Origin: Paenibacillus sp. S150
GTDB taxonomy: Bacteria > Bacillota > Bacilli > Paenibacillales > Paenibacillaceae
Assembly (NCBI RefSeq): GCF_019352175.1
Contig: NZ_JACBYI010000004.1
Location: 1-64,000 of the forward strand
Direction of reading: 5' to 3'
Length of the DNA stretch: 64,000 bases
The notes under the pieces were generated by a model, which was not told the DNA's origin, made no database searches, and saw only the letters and a list, made by a program, of their open reading frames with translations. The translations under genes were made by a program, and so were the position numbers. Of the stretch, positions 25,876 to 34,939 are shown piece by piece (the stretch's first letter is position 1; every line of letters begins with the position of its first letter).

Positions 25876-26151
25876 TTAGTGGTAAAAAGGACCCCTAAGG
25901 TAGCGCATGCGGATCCTGGATCATCCCTAGTGGGAAAAAGTACAACTGATTCGCCTGAAATCAGGTGTATGGGGGGAGATGGCCTCCAATAAGTGTACAA
26001 AATCCCACTAAATCCTGTTAAATCCAGAATTCCAGCCCATTAGTGTTACTTTTTCCACTTCGCTTTAGTTCTCTATGAACCTCCTTGCGTCCCATCAGCT
26101 AGTTCAGGTTCTCCGGTTCATTTCATATAGTGGAAAAAAGGCAACCTGATT
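25876..26151. repeat. Second cluster of AGTGGGAAAAAGTAC-type elements (four copies)
   Basis: Copies at 25876-25897, 25928-25951, 26039-26060 (inverted) and 26128-26151. The 25915-26115 part is about 200 bp homologous, in inverted orientation, to 8760-8960. No gene is supported between 25557 and about 26220; the rest of that gap shows nothing else. Confidence 0.8.
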
Positions 26152-26223
26152 CTCGGTTTTTTTGGCCGAATGAGGGAGTATACAATTCAATTACCATTTA
26201 GCCGCAACAAAATTTGTCCTGCG

Positions 26224-26370
26224 TCATAGGCTGGGATAACAGGCCCTTATGAGATTGAGTGCTGCCGGCTGCAGTTTGGAGTGAGGATATCTGCATTGAC
26301 AGCCCGTGGAACAAGGCATGTGGCGGCTGAAACAGCCGGTACAGCCTTTGCGGCACCGGAAATCCGCCAT
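26224..26370 (-). CDS. Possible 48-residue cysteine-rich peptide
   Basis: An open frame starting at ATG 26368-26370, 20 nt after the Toprim stop: MADFRCRKGCTGCFSRHMPC, then STGCQCRYPHSKLQPA, with seven Cys. A weak AGGCGGAA precedes it. No signal peptide or terminator was found, and part of the extended frame overlaps the Toprim gene. The Cys spacing is the only positive evidence, so it may be a chance frame. Confidence 0.2.
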   Translation of the reverse strand: MADFRCRKGCTGCFSRHMPCSTGCQCRYPHSKLQPAALNLIRACYPSL

Positions 26371-26389
26371 TTCCGCCTGTTCTGCAAAG

Positions 26390-26746
26390 CTACGGCTCCA
26401 TATGAGGCAAGGGCTGCGGATAGATGATGAATTCCTCAAGCCCGGCTTTTTCGAGCTGGGTGATGCTGTATTCATCCGGTGTGCCTTCTACGCCGGCATA
26501 ACCCTTTCTGGTATAAATATGAACCGCATCCGGAAAGGCATCGCGCAGAATGCCGCGGATTTTTTTGCCGGAGCTGTCATTGTCCATGTACAGGTATACT
26601 TCCCCGTCTCCAACTTTGCGCCGAAGTGCTTCCAGCTTCAGCGTATTGAGAGTCCCGAAGGTGCACTGGATGTCGATCTCCGGTGCGAGCAGCCGGCGTA
26701 ATCTGCTGCGGTCGTTTTTGCCTTCGACAATAATGGTTATGGACAT
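26390..26746 (-). CDS. Small Toprim-domain protein
   Basis: A 118-residue stand-alone Toprim domain, related to those of DnaG primase, topoisomerases and RNase M5. The catalytic Glu is in MSITIIVEGKNDRSRLRRLL and the DxD motif is in EVYLYMDNDSSGKKIR. It should bind Mg2+ and act on nucleic acid. No other domain is present. The GGAGG site lies about 10 nt before the ATG. No operon partner; it is flanked by dispersed repeats on both sides. Confidence 0.82.
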   Translation of the reverse strand: MSITIIVEGKNDRSRLRRLLAPEIDIQCTFGTLNTLKLEALRRKVGDGEVYLYMDNDSSGKKIRGILRDAFPDAVHIYTRKGYAGVEGTPDEYSITQLEKAGLEEFIIYPQPLPHMEP

Positions 26747-26867
26747 CTTCTGTCAGCCTCCTCCGTTGTTGATATGTCTATGTCGATATTTTACCTGAGA
26801 GCCGCCTTTTTTAAAAATAGAAGCGGTTTATATGTTTCACACCGCAATCTTTCCTTATATTTCCCGC

Positions 26868-26918
26868 TGAAACGATATCGTTCTTAAAAAGGACGGCAGA
26901 GCCGTTTCCGCTGTTGGG
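26868..26918. repeat. GAAACGG hairpin, copy 3
   Basis: CCGCTGAAACG ... AGGACGGCAGAGCCGTTTC, closely matching 8213-8260 and again lying shortly (68 bp) before a copy of the large repeat. Confidence 0.6.
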
Positions 26919-26986
26919 GTCCCCGCAAAGTACCTGAGTCATCATCGAAGCCAAGGCCCCGCTTTGTGGGGTTATTTTGAAAGATA

Positions 26987-27249
26987 AGAATTTATATATT
27001 TCGGGGGAAGCGAAGCTTATCCGTTATTTCACGGCTGCGGCTGTATATGAAAAAATGGATCGGGATTTCGGCCAGGCAAACTGCGCGATTGCGTTGTCCG
27101 CAGCGGGCAGGTGGAGGGAACCAAAGGCAGAAGTACCTTTGAATTCGCCCGAAGCCGGCTGGACGGTGAAATCAGCGCGAAATGATTCTTCTCCTCCCCA
27201 CTGAAATGACAGCATTCTTATTATAGGACGCCGATAGGCGTCTTTCTTG
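26987..27249 (+). repeat. Large dispersed intergenic repeat (R1), copy 2
   Basis: About 263 bp, the most complete copy: AGAATTTATA at the left to GGACGCCGATAGGCGTCTTT at the right. It gives the intact GATAAGAATTTATA left edge that is interrupted in copy 3. The gap 26747-27400 holds this repeat, the hairpin and a terminator, and no gene. Confidence 0.88.
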
Positions 27250-27292
27250 TGGCACGAAGGACATTATGTATTCATTCCCCGGGAAATGTCGT

Positions 27293-27335
27293 AAAAAGAA
27301 ACAATCACCCTGCGGCACAAGCGCCGGGGTGATTG
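27293..27335 (-). terminator. Terminator of the MFS gene
   Basis: On the minus strand CAATCACCC ... GGGTGATTG followed by TTTCTTTTT, 66 bp after the stop. Confidence 0.85.
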
Positions 27336-27400
27336 CAGTTTGTCGATACGGCATCTGCAGGGAAAATTAGAATATTCCGGCGCTCATACAGCAACGCGCC

Positions 27401-28573
27401 CTAAGCTGCCGGGTTGCTCCATTCCGCACGGTAAGCCTGGAGCTTCCCTGAGCCTCTGGGCGGGAGCAGCAGAATGGCGGTCATCAGCAGCACGAAGGCT
27501 ATGAAATAGGGAGAGACGAAGCCCCGCAGCTGACCGGCGGCAACCGGACCGGCAAAGGCGCCGAGCGACATGGCAATCGACTGCAGTGAGAAGGTGCGGC
27601 CCATTCGCCCCGCGCCGCCAAGGCTGATGAAGAGCGAGGCCATTGCGGGGAACAGGACACCCTTGGCGGCGCCAAGCAGAAAGAGAATTACTCCGGCAGG
27701 TATGCTGCGGAAGGCAGCCAGAGCGAAGAAGCAGAGCGCCATGGCGAGCAGCGCTGCGGCGATTCTCATTCCCGGTGCAAGCCGGTTCAGGAAGAACAGG
27801 CTGAGCGTTGCCAGCGCCCCCAGGCTAAGCAGCGACAGAAGAATGCCTGTTGAGACCATTCCATCGCTGCCCTGTGACAGAGGCAGCTCGAAGAACAGCA
27901 CGCCTTGCGAGCAGGAAACGAAGAAGGGCAGCAGGTAATAGCGCCGGGATACGGGGAATTCTTCCCGGACCGCCGCTTTTGAGGGTGCATCTGCCGGCAG
28001 AGGCGGTTTGGCGGCCGATATGCTCCGGACATGCTTCGGCACGCTGAACAAGGCCATCACACCTGTGAAGATCAGCAGCCAGCCAAGTGTGCTGAAGGTT
28101 CCGGAGTACCCGGCCTTCGCTACAATGAAGGCTCCGGCGGCCGGAGAGACGACGGACGCCAGTGTATGCACGATGCCATGGCCGGACATGTATTTGCCCT
28201 GCGTCGCGGGGTCGGAAGAGAGCGAGGCCAGCAGGGTCATGCAGGCCGGAGAGAGGAAGGCCAGCGCGAACCCGCTGGCTGCCCGCAGCAGCAGCAGGTG
28301 CCAGGGCAGCTGCGCGTGGGCCTGCAGCAGCAGGATGACCCCGGCCGCGGTGAGCGCGAACACAATGTAGCGGCGGCTGCCGTTGCGGTCGACCAGCACA
28401 CCGGCCAGCAGATTGCCGGGGAGATGAGTCAGCGAATACATGCCCATCATCCAGCCGATGAAAGCCGGGCCTGCGCCCAGAGAGATGGCAAACGGCGTCA
28501 GAATAGGATACTGGGCATGCAAATCGAAGAAGGCCAGAAACAGAAACAAATACAGCCACAGCGCGGTTTTCAA
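27401..28573 (-). CDS. Major facilitator superfamily transporter
   Basis: A 390-residue protein with about twelve membrane helices and the MFS loop 2-3 motif (GVLVDRNGSRRYIVF). Central loop near residues 190-215 (PPLPADAPSKAAVREEFPVS). The substrate cannot be told; the drug-exporter-like organisation is only suggestive. The TTG at 28571-28573 was chosen because GGAGGTG lies 6 nt upstream and the first helix then starts at residue 3; a GTG at 28606 is also in frame. Monocistronic. Confidence 0.82.
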   Translation of the reverse strand: MKTALWLYLFLFLAFFDLHAQYPILTPFAISLGAGPAFIGWMMGMYSLTHLPGNLLAGVLVDRNGSRRYIVFALTAAGVILLLQAHAQLPWHLLLLRAASGFALAFLSPACMTLLASLSSDPATQGKYMSGHGIVHTLASVVSPAAGAFIVAKAGYSGTFSTLGWLLIFTGVMALFSVPKHVRSISAAKPPLPADAPSKAAVREEFPVSRRYYLLPFFVSCSQGVLFFELPLSQGSDGMVSTGILLSLLSLGALATLSLFFLNRLAPGMRIAAALLAMALCFFALAAFRSIPAGVILFLLGAAKGVLFPAMASLFISLGGAGRMGRTFSLQSIAMSLGAFAGPVAAGQLRGFVSPYFIAFVLLMTAILLLPPRGSGKLQAYRAEWSNPAA

Positions 28574-28863
28574 GGAAAACACCTCCACGGGGCCCGTCTT
28601 ACGCACCTAGGGTGCAGGCAGGCGCTTTTTTCACAACATAAGGATTTAAAGGTTCATGCTGTTAACAATCTCGGGAATGACCTACTTGTACTTTACGTGC
28701 GGCCCGGGGGGCTTATACCATTTTATTAAGCCGCCTTGCAGGAGAAAGGCTAAGACCATGAATTATAAAGGTCGTTCATGTATAATAATTAATAATAATG
28801 AAATGTCCCGGGGACATGCTCCCTGATGTGACGAAATTTGGCGATAGGGGTGTTGTGAAATTG
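28574..28863. other. Divergent intergenic region
   Basis: A 290-bp gap between the MFS gene and the 28864 gene. TATAAT at 28781-28786 is a plausible -10 for the plus-strand gene, without a clear -35. Nothing else is evident. Confidence 0.4.
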
Positions 28864-29301
28864 ATGGATCCGGCAGTGTGGTCACAATTTATAAGAGAGA
28901 ACTGGCTGGTCATCGTAATTGCGCTGGTCCTGCTGTTTGCGGTAATTAACCTGGTTAAAACAGTCCTGAAATGGGCGATTGTTATTGCTATCGTAGCGGG
29001 CTTGTTTATTTACAGCGGGGTTACGCTTGATCAGATTGGCAACGCTGTGAATAAGGTTGCGGACGGAACGGTAAGCACGCTGAAGAGTGAAGCGCAGGAA
29101 ATGATGCTGAAGGATGCCAAGGATGCCACATACACCTCCGGTGGCGACGGCACCTTTACAATCACAACACCGAATCTTGAAGTGAAGGGTGCGGCGGGAG
29201 AGGATAAGGTGGAAGTGATCTTCCGCGGAGTAAGCCTTGGGAAATGGAGTGTTACGGACACGACCAAGACCTTTATTGACGAAGCCCGGAAGAATCAGTA
29301 G
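28864..29301 (+). CDS. Conserved membrane protein, unknown function
   Basis: A 145-residue protein. Residues 12-50 form two close hydrophobic helices (WLVIVIALVLLFAVINLV, AIVIAIVAGLFIYSG). The rest is an external or cytoplasmic soluble domain with NLEVKGAAGEDKVEVIFRGV. Possible starts are GTG 28855, TTG 28861 and ATG 28864; AGGGG upstream fits any of them. It lies 39 nt before the transglutaminase gene and is probably its operon partner. Family not recognised. Confidence 0.7.
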   Translation: MDPAVWSQFIRENWLVIVIALVLLFAVINLVKTVLKWAIVIAIVAGLFIYSGVTLDQIGNAVNKVADGTVSTLKSEAQEMMLKDAKDATYTSGGDGTFTITTPNLEVKGAAGEDKVEVIFRGVSLGKWSVTDTTKTFIDEARKNQ

Positions 29302-29340
29302 CACAGGCAGAAATCTATAGAAAAGAAAGGTGGGACAAAC

Positions 29341-30486
29341 ATGGTTAAAGGATGGGCCGACAGCCTTAGCGATGCCAACATCATTTCCATCCTGCTGCTG
29401 CTGATTGTCCTTTTTTCACTGCTTCAGGGCTGGAGCAGGGGCTTCGCAAGAGCAGCGGGAGGCTTGTTCGGCCTGCTGGGGAACGGCTTGCTTACCATTC
29501 TGGCACTCGCTATGGCAGTTCCTGCTGCGGTCTATCTGTCGCCCGTCGCAGGAACCTGGGCGTCCGGAATTGTACTGCCGGATGCTCAGCTCAGCAGCTG
29601 GCAGCAATTGTATTATACTGCTGTATCCGTTCTGTCGGGATCGCCTGTTGTCCGCTTTCTGCTGGTTCTGCTGGTCTCTTACAGTCTGATCCGGCTTCTG
29701 CTCGGGCTGCTCTTCATGCTGCTGCCTTTCCGGCTGCCCCGTTTCCGGCCCGGGGGCACGGACCGGAGGCTTACGCCAACCAGCCGTTTGAGCGGCGCAT
29801 GCATCGGCGCTGTAATCGGGCTTGCGCGGGGACTGATCCTGGTGCTTGCCCTGTACATTGGCGTAGGCCTGAATCCGGACAGCGGCTTCAGCCGCTATGT
29901 AGAGTCCTCCCCGATTTACAGCCGCAGCGCTGCGGCTGTGTTCGAGCCGCTCGCGGGTGAGGATGTGCGCAGCAAACTGCCGGTATTGACGAAAGCAGTC
30001 GCAGCAGAGATGAATGATATCCTGCGGCGGAAATATGAAGTAATCGACCGTGAGATTTCACCCGATATTACGGGAGCCGCCGCCGATATCGCCGGACAAG
30101 CCGGTGGGGATGAGCGCAAGGCCAGACTGCTGTATGACTGGGTAGGCACGCGGATTGCCTATGACTACGGCAAAGCGGAGAATTACGAGCAGAACCGCAT
30201 CTGGCATGAGCAGACGCCGCAGGATACCTTCGATACCCGGCTTGGTGTCTGCATTGATTACGCCCGCCTGTACGCCGTGATGGCCCGTTCGCAGGGGCTC
30301 CAGGTGCGCGTAGTCACGGGACAGGGCTACGATGGCCAGGGCGGATACGGGCCGCATGCCTGGAATGAAGTCTATATAGCGGATAGACAGGCTTGGATAC
30401 CGCTGGATTCCACCTGGGCGCGCAGCGGGGATTGGTTTGACAGCAAGGATTTTGATAAAACCCATATTAAAGAAAGTGCGCTTTGA
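29341..30486 (+). CDS. Membrane protein with C-terminal transglutaminase-like domain
   Basis: A 381-residue protein. Residues 15-175 hold about four membrane helices arranged like CvpA (colicin V production) proteins. Residues 225-381 are a transglutaminase-like domain with the catalytic Cys in TRLGVCIDYARL, His in GYGPHAWNEVY and Asp in WIPLDSTWA. The triad is complete, so peptidase or transglutaminase activity next to the membrane is likely, possibly on the wall. AAAGGTGGG precedes the ATG. Operon with the small membrane gene upstream; followed by two PBP genes. Confidence 0.82.
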   Translation: MVKGWADSLSDANIISILLLLIVLFSLLQGWSRGFARAAGGLFGLLGNGLLTILALAMAVPAAVYLSPVAGTWASGIVLPDAQLSSWQQLYYTAVSVLSGSPVVRFLLVLLVSYSLIRLLLGLLFMLLPFRLPRFRPGGTDRRLTPTSRLSGACIGAVIGLARGLILVLALYIGVGLNPDSGFSRYVESSPIYSRSAAAVFEPLAGEDVRSKLPVLTKAVAAEMNDILRRKYEVIDREISPDITGAAADIAGQAGGDERKARLLYDWVGTRIAYDYGKAENYEQNRIWHEQTPQDTFDTRLGVCIDYARLYAVMARSQGLQVRVVTGQGYDGQGGYGPHAWNEVYIADRQAWIPLDSTWARSGDWFDSKDFDKTHIKESAL

Positions 30487-30619
30487 GAAAGAAGCGGCAG
30501 CCTTGGGATGTATGTTACAATAAAAGGGCATCCCGGCAGTCCTGCCGGCTTCGGCTTGAGAAGGATTTTCCATTCCAGCAAACTGCAACAAACTGCAACA
30601 AATAAGGAGAGAAAACGCC

Positions 30620-32692
30620 GTGAAATGGTTTCGTCACCCGGAAGCACGCCCGGATGGGGCTCATGGCCGAAGTACACCCGGTTTCCGCATACATTTATTT
30701 TTCTTCGGCACGTTTATTATTTTTTGTATCCTTATTGTCCGTCTTGCTTCACTGCAGTTCGCCGAGGCTGCGGCCTTGACCGAAATCGAGGAGAACCAGG
30801 AGACCAAGACCGTTCCGCTCTCCGCGATCCGGGGGATTATTCATGCTGCCGGCGGAGAAGACATTGCGTACAGCACTCCTGTTCAGTCCCTCTACGTCAC
30901 ATTAACCAAAGACTACACTGAAACCTATAGGAACAAGGAAACCGGCAATTACGATTTCACGGAAAAAGCCAAGGCAAACACCGCTTCGCTGGCAGCCAGA
31001 CTGGAATCTGTCTTCAATGAATATGGCGATCCGGCCGCAGGTAAGCTTGCCCAAGAGGATATTACCGCACTTCTCGATCTTAATTTCAAAAAAGCGCTGG
31101 GCTATTATCCGCGTAAAATTAAAACAGGCCTTACGCCTGAGGAAGTCGCCTATTTCCTGGAGCAAAAGGATCTATATCCCGGACTGTCGATTGTGGAAGA
31201 GGCCGCACGCCATTATGACAAGGATACGGTGGCTGTGCAGACGGTGGGTTACATCAGGCCTTACAAATCCTTGGACAGCCTGGATATCTATAAGAACATC
31301 CGCAGTGCGATGAAGAAAAATAATGCCGATCCCGGCTTAGCTTATAAAGAGGAAGAATTCGCAGGCGCTTATGGCTTGGAGCAGCAATACCAAAGGGAGC
31401 TGCGCGGAAAAAACGGCTACCAGACCATTTCCGTAAATCCGCAGAATATGGCTGAGGAGGTCATTGAATCTGTCCCCCCTGTGAAGGGAAATGACATCTG
31501 GATGACGATCAACAAGAACATCCAGATGAAGACCGAGCAGGCAATTATGGACCAGCTCAGCTGGCTGCACAGCAATCCGGTGCAGGGAAAGCTCCATCCC
31601 GATGCCCTGACAGGCTATGCCGTAGCGATGGAAGTGGATACCGGCAACATAGTGGCGATGGCCAGCATGCCGGACTATGACACGAATGTATGGACAGCGG
31701 AAAAGGTTAAGCCAGAGGTGTTCGGGGCAATTGAAGACAACTATCTGAATGGCACAATCAACGATACTACCTCCGGCATCTCAGGCAACGGCCTGAAGTC
31801 AATCCTATATCTGGGCTCCACCATCAAACCTTTAAGTGTGTTAATTGGTTTGAATGAAAGGCTGTTCTCCACAACCGACACTTACAATGACAAGGGGATT
31901 GCCTATTTCGGCAAAAACGACAATGCCCGCGTAAGCAATTCCTCAGGCCATGTTCTGGGACCGATCAGACCGGCAAAAGCGATTCAGGAATCCTCCAACG
32001 CTTTTATGGTCGATAGGGTCGGTAATCCGCTGTACAAAAAATATCAGGGCAAGGCGCCGGAGGTCTGGGATCAGTATTTGAAGGCTTTTGGCCTGGGCGT
32101 ATCCACACAAAGCGGCCTGCCGGGTGAAAGTGCCGGCGTCAACGATTATATGAATATTGAGGCGGCCGGAAGCACCCAGGCCGCCATGGTCTACGCCTCC
32201 TTCGGCCAGAAAGGCAAATATACAGCACTTCAGCTGGCGCAGTATACTGCAACACTTGCCAATGAGGGAGAGCGCATCAAGCCGCAGCTGGTCAGCCGGA
32301 TCACGGATGCGGATGGCGATACCGTCAAGGAGTTTCACCGTGAAGTGCTGGACAAGATTACGCTGGCTCCTTCGTATTGGAGGGAGATCAGGCAGGGGAT
32401 GAATACAGCGGTTAAGGCTTTTGACGGATTTCCGTACGACTTTGCCCGCAAGACAGGCACCTCCGAAATGGAGGCGTACGGCAAGGTACGGGACAACGGC
32501 GTATTTATCGCATATGCCCCGCGTGAGCATCCCAAGCTGGCTGTGGCTGTAGTGATTCCTGAGGGAGGCTTCGGCTCGAACAGTGCCGCCCCGGTAGCGC
32601 GTGAAATTTTTGATGCCTACGATTGGGAGTACGGACTGGATGGAATTCCCAAAAAGAACGGATCAACCGTCACGGAGTCAACACCGCAATAA
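30620..32692 (+). CDS. Class B penicillin-binding protein (first of tandem pair)
   Basis: A 690-residue peptidoglycan transpeptidase with an N-terminal anchor (residues 25-47), a dimerisation/pedestal domain and a penicillin-binding domain. The active-site motifs are S400-T-I-K403 (LGSTIKPLS), S458-S-N460 (ESSNAFM) and K611-T-G613 (ARKTGTSE), all intact. Start is GTG at 30620 with AAGGAGAG 10 nt upstream. The next gene is a close paralogue, 34 nt downstream, so the two form an operon. Likely role is wall cross-linking in elongation or sporulation. Confidence 0.93.
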   Translation: MKWFRHPEARPDGAHGRSTPGFRIHLFFFGTFIIFCILIVRLASLQFAEAAALTEIEENQETKTVPLSAIRGIIHAAGGEDIAYSTPVQSLYVTLTKDYTETYRNKETGNYDFTEKAKANTASLAARLESVFNEYGDPAAGKLAQEDITALLDLNFKKALGYYPRKIKTGLTPEEVAYFLEQKDLYPGLSIVEEAARHYDKDTVAVQTVGYIRPYKSLDSLDIYKNIRSAMKKNNADPGLAYKEEEFAGAYGLEQQYQRELRGKNGYQTISVNPQNMAEEVIESVPPVKGNDIWMTINKNIQMKTEQAIMDQLSWLHSNPVQGKLHPDALTGYAVAMEVDTGNIVAMASMPDYDTNVWTAEKVKPEVFGAIEDNYLNGTINDTTSGISGNGLKSILYLGSTIKPLSVLIGLNERLFSTTDTYNDKGIAYFGKNDNARVSNSSGHVLGPIRPAKAIQESSNAFMVDRVGNPLYKKYQGKAPEVWDQYLKAFGLGVSTQSGLPGESAGVNDYMNIEAAGSTQAAMVYASFGQKGKYTALQLAQYTATLANEGERIKPQLVSRITDADGDTVKEFHREVLDKITLAPSYWREIRQGMNTAVKAFDGFPYDFARKTGTSEMEAYGKVRDNGVFIAYAPREHPKLAVAVVIPEGGFGSNSAAPVAREIFDAYDWEYGLDGIPKKNGSTVTESTPQ

Positions 32693-32726
32693 AAGGTTAT
32701 TTTAAGATGCAGAGGAGTGAAAAACT

Positions 32727-34829
32727 GTGAGTGTTTTCCGTAAGCAGGCCTCTCCCCAGGATGAGAAGGACAGCAAGAGCTCGCTTGGCCTGCGCCTCAA
32801 CGTGTTTTTCTTCAGCACGTTTGTTATTTTTTGTGTCATTATCATCCGTCTTGCCGTCGTTCAATTTGTGGAAGGCCCCACCTTAACGGAAGTGGAGACG
32901 AGCCGTGATACCAAAAATGTTCCGCTTGCAGCAATCAGGGGGTCCATCCGTGCCGCCGGCGGCGAGGAAATCGCTTACTCCACCTCTGTCCAATCGCTGT
33001 ATATTACGCTGACAAGCGATTATACCAAAAAAGAAAAGGACGGAACCCTTTCGTCGACTTCGAGGGAGAATGCCTACGCGCTGGCGGACAAGCTGGTGGA
33101 ATATTTCAATAAATACGGTGATCCCAATGGCGATAAGCTGACGGTCAACGAGATCATCAATTCCCTGGATTTGAATTTCAAGAAATATTCCGGCTTTATG
33201 GCGCGGCGGATCAAAGCCGGCCTTACCTCGGAGGAGGTGGCTTATTTCATGGAGCATAAAGCGGAATATCCTGGTCTTGAAGTGGTCGAGGAGAGCAGCC
33301 GCCACTATGATAAGGATACGGTCGCGGTGCAGACGGTTGGATACATCAAGCCCTTCAAGTCCTCAAGCAGCCTGGATATTTACAAAAATATTCAAAATGC
33401 AATGAAAAAGATTGACGCCGACCCGGGTCTGAACTACAAGGATGATGAATTTGTCGGGTTCGATGGTCTGGAGCTGCAATATCAGCGTGAGCTGCGCGGC
33501 AAAAACGGGTATCAGGTCATTTCGGTGAATCCGCAGAATATGGCCGAAAAGGTTGAAGAAGTCGTTCCGCCAGTGAAAGGGAATGACCTGTGGATGACAA
33601 TCAATAAAGATATACAGATGAAGACGGAGGAGGCCATCACTGAGCAGATCAGCTGGCTGCACACCCATGCGGTGCAGGGCAAAACACATCCGAATGCCAT
33701 TACAGGCTACGCTGTGGCCATGGAAGTGGATACCGGCAATGTCGTAGCCATGGCGAGCATGCCGGACTATGATACCAATGTGTGGACGTCCGGCTCGCTG
33801 CCTACCGATGTCTGGAACAGCATTATCGATAACTACCAGAACGGGACGATCAACCCGATCTCTTCCGGAATTTCGGGCAATGGACTCCGCTCTGTACTGT
33901 TAATGGGCTCAACCATTAAGCCATTGAGCGTGCTTATCGGACTGAACGAGGGCTTCTTCTCGACTTCGTATACTTACCAGGATAAGGGGATTGCTTATTT
34001 CGGCAAAAACGATAATTCCTCCGTCCGCAATGCTTCCGGGCATGTGTACGGTTCTATGGACCCGGCAAAAGCGATTGAGAAATCCTCCAACGTCTTCATG
34101 GTCGACATGGTCGGCAAAAAGCTGTATGAGAAATATGGAAGCAAAGGCATCGAGGTCTGGGATAAATATATGAAGGAATTCGGGCTTGGCGTATCGACGC
34201 AAAGCGGCCTTCCCAGAGAGTTTCTGGGACAAATCAACTATACCGATACAAAAGCGGCGGGAAGCGCCCAGGCGGCGCTGGTCTATGCATCCTTCGGCCA
34301 GCAGGGCAGCTACACTACGCTGCAGCTCGCACAGTATGCTTCGACCCTTGCCAATGAAGGGGTCCGCATCAAACCCCAGCTGGTCAGCAAAATCACCGAT
34401 TCGGACGGCAAGGTAGTCAAGACCTTTGGCCGTGAGGTGCTTGATGAAGTCACGACCTTTGACAAGTCCTTCTGGAAGGAAATCAAAAAGGGCATGAACA
34501 GTGATGTATCCGCCTTTTCCGATTTCCCGTATGACTTTGCCCGCAAGACAGGAACCTCACAGCAGCAGGCCAAAGGAGATTTGCGCGATAACGGGGTCTT
34601 CATTGCCTTCGCTCCGCGTGACAATCCCAAGCTGGCTGTAGCTGTAGTCATTCCCGAAGGGGGATTTGGCTCGAACAGTGCGGCCCCGGTTGCCCGCAAA
34701 ATTTTTGACGCTTACGATTGGGAGTACGGACTTGACGGTGTACCCAAGAAAAGCCTGAAGACCGAGGACGCCACAGGCGGCAATGCCGCCGAGACGTCGG
34801 CAGAAAACACTGCGGAGACAAACAACTGA
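32727..34829 (+). CDS. Class B penicillin-binding protein (second of tandem pair)
   Basis: A 700-residue paralogue of the upstream PBP. Membrane anchor at residues 27-49. Active-site motifs S395-T-I-K398 (MGSTIKPLS), S453-S-N455 (KSSNVFM) and K607-T-G (ARKTGTSQ). Long blocks are identical or nearly so between the two, for example TGYAVAMEVDTGN and MASMPDYDTNVW. The C-terminus adds a Thr/Ala/Glu-rich tail (GGNAAETSAENTAETNN). Start is GTG with AGAGGAG upstream. The pair arose by tandem duplication and has diverged mainly in the N-terminal half. Confidence 0.93.
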   Translation: MSVFRKQASPQDEKDSKSSLGLRLNVFFFSTFVIFCVIIIRLAVVQFVEGPTLTEVETSRDTKNVPLAAIRGSIRAAGGEEIAYSTSVQSLYITLTSDYTKKEKDGTLSSTSRENAYALADKLVEYFNKYGDPNGDKLTVNEIINSLDLNFKKYSGFMARRIKAGLTSEEVAYFMEHKAEYPGLEVVEESSRHYDKDTVAVQTVGYIKPFKSSSSLDIYKNIQNAMKKIDADPGLNYKDDEFVGFDGLELQYQRELRGKNGYQVISVNPQNMAEKVEEVVPPVKGNDLWMTINKDIQMKTEEAITEQISWLHTHAVQGKTHPNAITGYAVAMEVDTGNVVAMASMPDYDTNVWTSGSLPTDVWNSIIDNYQNGTINPISSGISGNGLRSVLLMGSTIKPLSVLIGLNEGFFSTSYTYQDKGIAYFGKNDNSSVRNASGHVYGSMDPAKAIEKSSNVFMVDMVGKKLYEKYGSKGIEVWDKYMKEFGLGVSTQSGLPREFLGQINYTDTKAAGSAQAALVYASFGQQGSYTTLQLAQYASTLANEGVRIKPQLVSKITDSDGKVVKTFGREVLDEVTTFDKSFWKEIKKGMNSDVSAFSDFPYDFARKTGTSQQQAKGDLRDNGVFIAFAPRDNPKLAVAVVIPEGGFGSNSAAPVARKIFDAYDWEYGLDGVPKKSLKTEDATGGNAAETSAENTAETNN

Positions 34830-34855
34830 TATAATAGTTGAGTATAATAGTTGAG
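34830..34855 (+). repeat. 13-bp tandem direct repeat carrying TATAAT
   Basis: TATAATAGTTGAG occurs twice in a row just after the second PBP stop (34827-34829). Each copy contains a perfect -10-like hexamer. It could create a doubled promoter for the HAD gene, but no good -35 is visible. Confidence 0.5.
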
Positions 34856-34939
34856 ACGACGGAGCTGGAGAAGCACTCAAAAACACAAAATACAATGCTG
34901 CTCTGATACAGAGGGCATACAAGAATGGAGGGGTGGCAA

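Noticed and set aside
27024..27215. Minus-strand frames in the R1 repeats (also 27172-27354 and 56686-57159)
   Set aside because: The copies use different frames, lack ribosome sites, and the 51-bp duplication is tolerated, so these look like spurious frames in a non-coding repeat.
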